The translations under genes and the position numbers were made by a program. From Chrysaora quinquecirrha (lineage: Eukaryota > Cnidaria > Scyphozoa > Semaeostomeae > Pelagiidae), in assembly GCA_014526335.1 (NCBI GenBank), contig JACTAT010000321.1:473438-537437 (forward strand): 64,000 nucleotides of DNA, read 5' to 3'. The notes below the pieces were generated by a model. It saw only the letters and a list, made by a program, of their open reading frames with translations, was not told the DNA's origin and searched no databases. Below are positions 56,400 through 64,000 of the stretch, in pieces; position 1 is the stretch's first letter; every line of letters begins with the position of its first letter.

Positions 56400-56650
56400 T
56401 ACGGTGGCCCATATCTGTCACAGCAAAAGCGAAAGCGCCACAGCAAAAGCAAAAGCGCCACGGCAAAAGCAAAAAGGCCACGGCAAAGGCAAAAAGGCCA
56501 CGGCAAAAGCAAAAAGGCCACGGCAAAAGCAAAAGCGCCACGGCAAAAGCAAAAAGGCCACGGCAAAAGCAAAAGCGCCACGGCAAAAGCAAAAAGGCCA
56601 CGGCAAAAGCAAAAGCGCCACGGCAAAAGCAAAAAGGCCACGGCGAATGC
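56400..56650 (+). repeat. Left subterminal array, copy 2
   Basis: About 12 units of GCCACGGCAAAAGCAAAAAG/GC. The shared core CACGGCAAAA also appears in copy 1 units. Lys/Ala/Arg-rich or Leu/Phe-rich open frames through it are repeat artefacts. Confidence 0.92.
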
Positions 56651-57189
56651 AAAGACGACAAGGCTGAACGACGTGTTGGCGACAAAAGCAGAGAGAGAGA
56701 GAGAAATGAGAAAATGAAGTAACTTGAGCATATAGGCCCTTGTGCAGAAGAATAAAGATGGAGATGGAGCAAGTTCAAGGTAAATAATGGTATTCAAACA
56801 GCTTAAGTTGAATTCGTCCTATGAATTCCAACAAAGCGACATAATTTAGTAGTTTTATCATAATTTAATGGTGATGATAATAATACTGCTACAAATTTAC
56901 ATCAATAATTCTGCGTAATGCAGAGTTGCTTGTTACGTTGAGAAAAACTTGGCATTCTCTTCAAATTCTTTTTACATTTTGGGGCTAAAGTTCGTTCACG
57001 TACTACGTACTTCCAGTCTTTTACTGAAAAGAGGGTATGAATGATCTCCAGAACTTCCTATCATCCATCAGATCCTTACTGTTATCCTTTTGTTATCTGT
57101 TATCTGTTATCCTTTTGCTGCTGGCAATATTTCATATAGTTATTTTTTGCCGTTTTGACCAATACCCCAATACCTTTCCCTATCTAGAG

Positions 57190-58374
57190 CCTTCAAACAA
57201 CAGTGAAGAACGAAGTGAGAATGAAACAGACACAGAATTCGATGAAGAAGAGACGATCCGCTATTACTTCAATTCTGGCTATAGCTATGAGGAAATTCTA
57301 CTTTTTCTAAAAACACGTCACGCTTATGAAATCAGTTACCGTACATTGCACCGAAGACACGATAGAAATACTAACGACTACACCAATACTGTAGCGCTAG
57401 TGCGACAGCGAATCACAGAAATGGTTGCTGGACCTGGCTCGTTGTGTGGATACTGCCATTTGTGGCACTCTCTTGAAATGGAAGGACTCCGTGTACCACG
57501 ATCTGTGGTCCAAATTTTACTGAGAGAAATAGATCCGGAGAGTAGTGCACTGCGCAAACGCAACCGACTACAACGGAGGAGGTACAACAACCCCGGCCCC
57601 AATTTCGCATGGCACATCGATGGCTATGACAAGCTAAAGCCTTGGGGCTTTCCAATTCACGGGGGTATCGATGGTTTCAGCAGGCGCATGCTTTGGCTGA
57701 ATGTGACTCGTTCAAATAATTCGCCAGACAACATCGCAGTTATGTATTTAAAAACAGTTGAGGAGTTAGGCATTTGTCCAGTTGAGTTAGTTACTGATCT
57801 GGGAACCGAAAATATAATTGCAGCGGCAATTCAAAGTTTTTTTCGCCAAAATCCAGATGCGCATTGATATGTCCCATCTCCCCGGAATCAGAGGATCGAA
57901 GGATGGTGGTCGTATTTTTCCAGAAGCTATTCTAAGTGGTGGCGTAACTTTTTCTCCGATCTTGAGGCACAAAAGATAATAGATATGTCGTCTGAGCAAA
58001 GTAGAGAGTGTTTATGGTATTGCTTCTCGCCATTGATACAAAGAGATTTGATTTTGTTCATGGAGCATTGGAATACACATCGAATACGAGGATCTAGGTT
58101 CAACACAGTGTCTGGTCGGCCGAACTCTCTCTTCTTTTTAGCTGAATATTATGGTGGAAATAACAATCTCGGTCTACAAGTTCAAGAACGAGAAATCAAT
58201 TTTGTCTCAGAACATATTATTGCTGAACCCGAATTAAACGAATATCAAGAGTATTTTATACATGTGAAAGAAGTCAACGGACATGGTGAAGCAACCAACT
58301 GGCAGGATGCTCTGAAACTGTATGGAGTCTTAATGCACGTTGCCCAACACGGTTGTCATGAAAATAGAGATTAA
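57190..58374 (+). pseudogene. DDE integrase, copy 2 (one in-frame stop)
   Basis: The likely exon starts after an acceptor at CCCTATCTAG (57190); the hydrophobic stretch upstream is probably intron. Helix-turn-helix: EEETIRYYFNSGYSYEE to ISYRTLHRR. Core: first Asp in FAWHIDGYDKLK (near 57620), second in VTDLGTEN (near 57805). TGA at 57865-57867 stands where copy 1 has Arg (CGA to TGA), and the Glu is in RNQRIEGWW just after it. The C-terminal half runs to 58374 in the same frame. Apart from the stop the gene looks full length, about 395 codons. Closest to the integrase of copy 1. Confidence 0.85.
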
Positions 58375-58544
58375 ACAACTTCAAGTCCCTTGAAACAGCA
58401 AAGTTTCGAAATAATTTACGACAGCTAGTGTACAAAACGTAACCTTTCGTATATTCATAATAGAATAAACCAGTATGGGTATAAATTTTCTCATAACATG
58501 GCATGCCTTGTAAAAATAACGAAATAATATAACAAAATCTAACC

Positions 58545-59590
58545 AAAACACGCGCTAGCAAATCCTCCTCCCCAATAAACTGAATAGAAATCTTTTTTAT
58601 TCCTTCTCCAAAAAGGCGTTTGCACTTTTGATGTGCATCAAACCATATTCGCCTGCGTCTCACAGCCAGTAGTGCAGAACTACAATCATCTTCATCATCT
58701 CCATTAAAAGCAGCCATCAAATTTGACAATTTTTCTTGGTATGTCAGCTCAGATTGAATCAAAGAAGAAGGAGCAGGCAATACAGAGGATGTGCCTTGTT
58801 CTACAGAATATGCAGATTTTGCTGGGACATAGTTTCCTTGGCTGTTGCTTTCTTGGATCTCTTTGTACCTTGGAGCACCAGTCTTCTCCATTGCTGTCAA
58901 AAATGTACTTCCAATGTTATTCATGCGTTCTGCTGCATTGCCAGTGAACAATAAATTACAGTCCAGCCCAATCCCATCAAAAGTAGCTTCTTCATATGAT
59001 TTGGTGTCAGTGCTATCTGTGAAATGGGTATCTAATTCTACCTCACTTTCTATGTTTCCATCTAATTTTTGAACCTTATAATATGGTTCTTGTCCCTCTG
59101 CATGTAGCTTGTCTTCCAGTGTGCACAAAAAAAACCAATCTTTTGTAATCTTTGCCAACATCTTCTTTATACGATGCTAAATCAAACCATTGTGAAGTAC
59201 CAGGCATAAACTGGGCTGTCTTACCATCAGCAAATATTAGTATGTATTCCTGTTCCTTATAGCAGTCACTATGATAATTTTTCCATTTTTCAATTGCCTT
59301 TTCCAGTATTACTTTGTATGGGTCTTTAACGTTCACTCTCAGTGCTAGCCGTTTTCCTCGCTTTGGCTTCAACTTCACCTCTTTTTCACAATATTCCATT
59401 AGGCCAACTGAAATGACCACTTCTTCCGAGACTTTTTTTGTTGGTTTTTGTACTCTTGATTTCCATTCTTTCCCTTTGCTTGCACGAAAGGTATCAAATG
59501 ATTTGACTGGGTGTTTCAATGAAAATTTACTTTCTTGGTGGTATAGTTTTTCCTTTTCCAATGCCGGATTGTTAGCAATTTCTGGCAAAA
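58545..59590 (-). pseudogene. HECT-type ligase-like protein, copy 2 (HECT domain lost)
   Basis: After an acceptor TTTTGCCAG the exon starts near 59590. The conserved module (VISVGLMEYCEKEV to GKDYKRLVFF, 59410-59130) matches copy 1 closely (GKRL, ILEKA-KW, EY-L--DG--A-FMPG, KDYKR). A frameshift in an A8 run near 59130 follows, then an acidic linker and the segment just before HECT (VRRRRIWFDAHQKCKRLFG to FIGEED, near 58570). Translation then departs from the family, so the HECT lobes and catalytic Cys are deleted. The remaining gap to the integrase stop is about 170 bases. Confidence 0.75.
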
Positions 59591-59794
59591 CAGAGACAAA
59601 TTTCAGAAATAAACCTCGGCAACTTTAAAGGGAACAACAAGATGTTGAAGTTATTGATAGATTTGAGTTGTTGAGGATATAATCTACTCTGCATGCTTTC
59701 AAGGCTCAACAAACAAAAGCAGACACTGGGGGAGGTGGGTGGTAAGAGATATGGTACTGATCCTTGTTTTGCATGACATTCATGTGGTAAGATT

Positions 59795-59865
59795 AGGCCT
59801 ACCTGCTTGTGCATTCCCAGTGCGAATCACATCTTCTGGACAGCCAAATCTTGCGGAATCTTTCA
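59795..59865 (-). CDS. Candidate upstream exon of the copy 2 ligase-like gene
   Basis: On minus, the acceptor ATTGACCTACAG and donor ACAAGCAG|GTAGGC enclose an open stretch (LKDSARFGCPEDVIRTGNAQ). Position and strand suit a 5' exon of the gene at 58545-59590. Join phase was not settled. Confidence 0.35.
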
Positions 59866-61435
59866 AACCTGTAGGTCAATAACAGGCATTCAGGCATGGG
59901 CAGACATTATTGTTAGGGCCCTTGGCCTTGGTGCATCAGCACGCTTCGGCCAACGACCTTCCCGTCAAGCAAAGCATTCGGGTATAGATTAGTGCAATGG
60001 CTTAACTGTGAAATCGTTGGCAATTGTGCATTTTATGAAGCAAGCATGAAAATTGGCATACCTACCCAGTTTGATACGCTGAAGATGATGGGATACAGAC
60101 CCCAATCGAAAAATGCCCCAGATGCTATTTTTAGACTGGGGTACTCGGTACCATACCTCTACAAGGGTTTCTACCATAACAATGCTGGGAATAACGATAC
60201 TGACATGAAACTTGGCAAAATGCACAGTTTGATACGCTGAAAAGATAGGATGCAGACCCTCCGGAAAAGTGCCCCTTATTCTATTTTTAGACTGGGGTAC
60301 TCGGTACCATACCTCTACAAGCGTTTCTATTGTAACTATGTTGGGAATTAAGATATTGCAATGAAACTTGGCAAGTATACACAGTTTGATAAGCTGAAAA
60401 GATAGTATGCAGACCCTCCGGAAAAATGCCCCTTATTCTATTTTTAGACTGGGGACTCGGTACCATACCTCTACAAGCGTTTCTATTGTAACTATGTTGG
60501 GAATTAAGATATTGCAATAAAACTTGGCAAGTATACACAGTTTGATAAGCTGAAAAGATAGGATGCAGACCCTCCGGAAAATGCCCCTTATTCTATTTTT
60601 AGACTGGGGTACTCGGTACCATACCTCTACAAGCGTTTCTATTGTAACTATGTTGGGAATTAAGATATTGCAATAAAACTTGGCAATCATACACAGTTTG
60701 ATAAGCTGAAAAAGATAGGATGCAGACCTCTCCGGAAAAATGCCCCTTTATTCTATTTTTAGACTGGGGTACTCGGTACCATACCTCTACAAGCGTGTCA
60801 ATTGTAACTATGTTGGGAATTAAGATATTGCAATGAAACTTGGCAAGTATACACAGATTAATAAGCTGAAAAAGATAGGATGCAGACCTCTCCGGAAAAG
60901 TGCCCCCTTATTCTATTTTTAGACTGGGGTACTTGGTACCATACCTCTACAAGTGTTTCTATGGTAACTATGTTGGAAATTACGATATTGCAATGAAACT
61001 TGGCGAGAATGCACAGTTTGATAAGCTGAAAAATATAGGATGCAGACCCCTTCGGAAAATGCCCCCTTATTCTATTTTTAGACTGGGGTACTCGGTACCA
61101 TACCTCTACAAGTGTTTCTATGGAAACTATGTTGGAAATTACGATATTGCAATGAAACTTGGCTAGAATGCACAGTTTGATACGCTAATAAAGATAGGAT
61201 GCGGACCTCCTTTGAAAAAGTGTCCCCAGTTCTATTTTGAGACTAGGAGACTCGGTTCCATACCACTCTCAAAGCGTTTCTTTTATAACTGTGATATACT
61301 ACGTTAAGATATTACAGTAGGAACATTCCTCGTATCTATATGCTTCTATTCTGCGTCAGACTGGCGTACCTACTTTCAAGCATCTCCATTTCAATAACTA
61401 TTAATTAAATGTTTCTACAAGTGGATACCACAATA

Positions 61436-61502
61436 AGTGGGATCCGAACCTGGGCTGCATGACCAGAGAGACAACGACGTTTCCGCTGCGCTATAGAGCT
61501 CA
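61436..61502 (-). other. tRNA-derived SINE head or tRNA-like sequence
   Basis: The minus strand has an exact A box TAGCGCAGCGG (61493-61483) and, 32 bases on, an exact B box GGTTCGGATCC (61450-61440), the RNA polymerase III internal promoter. The acceptor stem does not close, so it is not a working tRNA gene. It is probably the head of a SINE on the minus strand. Confidence 0.6.
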
Positions 61503-61556
61503 ATGAAATCGCCGAGTAACTCTCCAAGTCATACAGCCAAAGGCTCTCCTCCGTTT

Positions 61557-61592
61557 GACTTTTGTGTTTCGGCTATGTTGAGCCTTCTTCAG
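61557..61592 (-). ncRNA. Hammerhead-like motif upstream of the tRNA-like piece
   Basis: The minus strand reads CTGAAGA, A, stem II GGCT/AGCC, GAAA, CACAAAAG, TC. The core is intact. Stem III has only one pair and stem I is not formed, so activity is doubtful. It lies about 65 bases 5' of the A box on the same strand. Confidence 0.4.
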
Positions 61593-61889
61593 CACCATAT
61601 CAATAACCATTGATTATTTACAAACTTATCATAAACTTAGAACATGTTTGTATGAAATGTTAATAATAAATTAAATAAGAAATAGTGGTCTAGCACAAAC
61701 CCCTCGCTAAACGCGGCGTAACTTATTTTCAAGTATACAGTAAGTTGTATAAAACTGATTCAGGGTTGTTTATCATATTTACAATGCATTTTACTATACT
61801 CATCAGCTTATCAATTACCTTAACTAAAGAGCATCTGGGGCTACGGCTCGTGTGCTCCGTTCATCTAATTCAAGAATATATAAGAGCCA

Positions 61890-62125
61890 ATGTATATGAT
61901 AGAGCGCCTGTATGCTGAAAGTTTATAAATTTGCACAGTATAGAGAGGCAATTTGTACACATATACATGGCCAACACAATGAGACCAATAACCATAATTC
62001 AAGGATATACAAATCATATATTTATACTGTATGTACAATCAGCTAAACCTGATAACCATTTGAGTATATGACCTCTGTGCAAATTTAAAAAACTTTCAGC
62101 ATACATGACCTCTATAGTATACACC
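61890..62125. repeat. Inverted repeat with TGTATGCTGAAAGTTT
   Basis: 61895-61955 (contains GTATGCTGAAAGTTTATAAA) is complementary to 62062-62120 (TTTAAAAAACTTTCAGCATA). Imperfect arms of about 60 bp. Possibly a further small nested element. Confidence 0.6.
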
Positions 62126-62144
62126 GACTCTCATATACGACCAA

Positions 62145-62260
62145 TCTCCTCAGACCGTGTTCTTTGACGCGAGAACACGGGGTGCCGGAGCATAGAAGTT
62201 ATCCTCCTAAATTCTCTTTAAGGAGATTAGATGCTGAGTACGGTGTGAAGGGGCTGGTAT
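62145..62260. other. Unexplained pair of hairpins
   Basis: CCGTGTTC (62156) pairs with GAACACGG (62173) across a short loop, and CTCCTAAATTCTCTTTAAGGAG (62206-62227) is a second hairpin. The segment is GC-rich for the region. No RNA family recognised. Confidence 0.35.
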
Positions 62261-63330
62261 TGTTAAATATATATTCATTATGATATACAACATTGCATCA
62301 GTTTTATACACTATACTGTATAGATGAAATGCGTTGCAAGGCGTTTAGTGCGGGCTGGTACTAGGCCATTATTTCTCTTTTGATTATTAATTATTATTTC
62401 ATTAAAAAAATCCAAAGTCTAAAAAATAGAATGAAAGGTTATTTTTCCGAAGGGGTCTGCATCCTATCTTTTTCAGCGCATCAAACTGTGTATACTTGCC
62501 AAGTTTTATTGCAATATCTTAATTCCCAACATAGTTACAATAGAAACGCTTGTTGAGGTATGGTACCGAGTACCCCAGTCTAAAAATAGAATAAGGGGCA
62601 TTTTTCCGGAGGGTCTGCATCCGGACGGGTCTATCTTTTCAGCTTATCAAACTGTGTATACTTGCCAAGTTTCATTGCAATATCTTAATTCCCAACATAG
62701 TGACAATTGACACGCTTGTAGAGGTATGGTACCGAGTACCCCAGTCTACAAATAGAATAAAGGGGCATTTTTCCGGAGAGGTCTGCATCCTATCTTTTTC
62801 AGCTTATCAAACTGTGTATGATTGCCAAGTTTTATTGCAATATCTTAATTCCCAAAATAGTTACAATAGAAACGCTTGTAGAGGTATGGTACCGAGTACC
62901 CCAGTCTAAAAATAGAATAAGGGGGCATTTTTCCGGAGGGGTCTGCATCCTATATTTTTCAGCGTATCAAACTGTGCATTATTACCAAGTTTCATGTCAG
63001 TATCGTTATTTCCCAACATAGTTACAATAGAAACGCTTGTAGAGGTATGGTACCGAGTACCCCAGTCTAAAAATAGAATAAGGGGCATTTTTCCGGAGGG
63101 TCTGCATCCTATCATTTTCAGCGTATCAAACTGTGTATACTTGCCAAGTTTCATTGCAATATCATTATTCCCAATTCTGTTACTAATAGAAATACTTGTA
63201 GAGGTATGGTACCGAGAACCCCCAACATGAATATAGCATCTGGGGCAACCAAATGAGTTGGGGTCTGACATCCCATTTTCTTAAGCGTATCAAACTGGAA
63301 GTACATTGTTGATTGCCAGTTTTCAAAATC

Positions 63331-64000
63331 TTAGTAATCAGTGAAGTAAGAGCTGGCGTGGATGCATAACATTCAATAGTAATAATTATTGTGAAGACCT
63401 AAAGACCTTGTCTAATTCATGGTTTGCAAAGGAGACATTGAAGTTCTGGGCAATGTTGGTTTTGTGAAGCAAAAATAAATAGTAAGCAATAAATAAAGGT
63501 GTAGTACCAACCTTCCATATATATCAGAAGGTATGGTTTTCTATACTTTTCATTTGCGATTATATTATATCTGCACAATACTAATGGAGCACGCTCAAAT
63601 CTTAAATATATGCTTATACTTCAATAACTATAAACAAAAAGGGGAAATTCTCCCAATTCGCATATATGAAACAAAGAATAAACCACTTTATGTCTTTGCA
63701 AGTTCATGTTGGCAACGGCAACATTTTATATTCTTTCTAATTAATAGAACAAAAAACGTTACAATGAACTCATTGATTAACACATTTTTTAACATTCAGA
63801 GCCAGTTAGATATCGATTAATTTGTTTACAACTATGTTAAACAAAGGTATAGTTTAAAATAATGTTAAAAAGTTTAGAATAATGTTAAAAGCAGTTTAGA
63901 ATATTGTTAAAACAGTTCAGAATAATGTTAAAAAAGTTCAGAATAATGTTAAAAACAGTTCAGAATAATGCTCAATCAATGTTTTTTTCTTCTCAGCACC
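63331..64000. repeat. Right end: no gene; AATGTTAAAA tandem repeat from 63829
   Basis: 63331-63828 holds nothing recognisable (a 95-codon frame at 63533 is unsupported). From about 63829 to 63970, units of 20-22 bp (TTCAGAATAATGTTAAAAA) repeat about seven times. Confidence 0.7.

Larger units (their letters stand above)
56400..59989. mobile_element. Integrase/HECT transposon, copy 2 (left end and genes)
   Basis: The left end TACGGTGGCCCATATCTG shares its first ten bases with copy 1 (TACGGTGGCC). Subterminal 19-20-bp units CACGGCAAAAGCAAAA follow. Convergent genes: integrase on plus (57190-58374) and ligase-like on minus (59590-58545). No matching right terminus is visible in the window; another element interrupts at 59990, so the end is displaced or lost. 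The base run before the left end is AATCAG, the expected duplication. Confidence 0.82.
59990..63330. mobile_element. Non-autonomous element with inverted 160-bp repeat arrays
   Basis: Starts TAGTGCAATGG, like the element at 30794 (TAGTGCAATCG). Left array 60040-61280: about eight units of 150-163 bp built on CTATTTTTAGACTGGGGTAC and GGTACCATACCTCTACAAG. Right array 62400-63330: about six units in inverse orientation. The middle (61280-62400) holds a tRNA-derived piece and a smaller inverted repeat. No transposase frame. The right terminus is not clear. Confidence 0.72.

Noticed and set aside
56185..56797. Several overlapping Lys/Ala-rich and Leu/Phe-rich open frames
   Set aside because: They are translations of the transposon's subterminal array.
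57037..57189. Hydrophobic N-terminal segment that looks like membrane helices before the integrase
   Set aside because: It precedes a splice acceptor and has no counterpart in the related integrases; more likely intron or leader.
61436..61502. Functional tRNA gene
   Set aside because: A and B boxes are exact but the acceptor stem does not pair.

Overview
The window is metazoan nuclear DNA, AT-rich and almost entirely accessory. There are no operons or bacterial-style gene packing. Coding pieces are broken by introns with GT/AG borders. The transposon mix is BEL/Pao, Penelope with GIY-YIG, DIRS-type tyrosine recombinase, CR1/L2-like LINE tails, and large integrase-type DNA transposons. That mix points to a marine invertebrate, perhaps a cnidarian; I cannot fix the species. 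No rRNA gene, CRISPR array or complete housekeeping gene is visible.

Layout. 0-2.6 kb: a 137-bp tandem repeat and three phase-compatible candidate exons. 2.6-7.65 kb: a BEL/Pao LTR retrotransposon with 5-bp target duplication, internally deleted. 8.5-9.2 kb: a LINE tail. 9.86 kb: a well-formed hammerhead ribozyme. 11.7-12.1 kb: a small inverted-repeat element. 13.6-14.5 kb: an exon for an OB-fold/zinc-ribbon protein. 15.6-22.9 kb: four Penelope-like copies, in tandem and inverted, with ribozyme motifs at their 5' ends. 25.5-26.6 kb: a short direct-repeat pair.

The most interesting content is a transposon family present three times (27.2-39.9, 47.7-56.2 and 56.4 to at least 60 kb). Each copy has two genes pointing at each other. 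One encodes a DDE integrase with an N-terminal helix-turn-helix. The other encodes a HECT-type ubiquitin-ligase-like protein, with a RING-type finger in one copy. Two copies have both ends visible: termini start TA, subterminal repeats have a period near 20 bp, and perfect 6-bp target duplications flank them (TGAAAC; GTATTA). All copies carry some inactivating changes. I infer a mobile element that carries its own ubiquitin-conjugation enzyme. The integrase and 6-bp duplication recall, from memory, the IS3EU group; this was not checked.

The 27-40 kb copy holds a nest of insertions. An 8.2-kb element splits its integrase, and inside that sits a 4.8-kb foldback element with its own 6-bp duplication. 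The foldback arms carry dense heat-shock-element arrays and CRE palindromes, and its loop holds a satellite array plus a C2H2 zinc-finger gene. The 47.7-56.2 kb copy hosts a TA-flanked element that has captured a gene fragment. The 56.4-kb copy is interrupted at 59.99 kb by an element whose repeats match the one nested at 30.8 kb.

Between these lie remnants of a LINE and a DIRS-type element (44-46.1 kb), a RecQ-like helicase fragment (46.3-46.7 kb) and long stretches with no recognisable gene.
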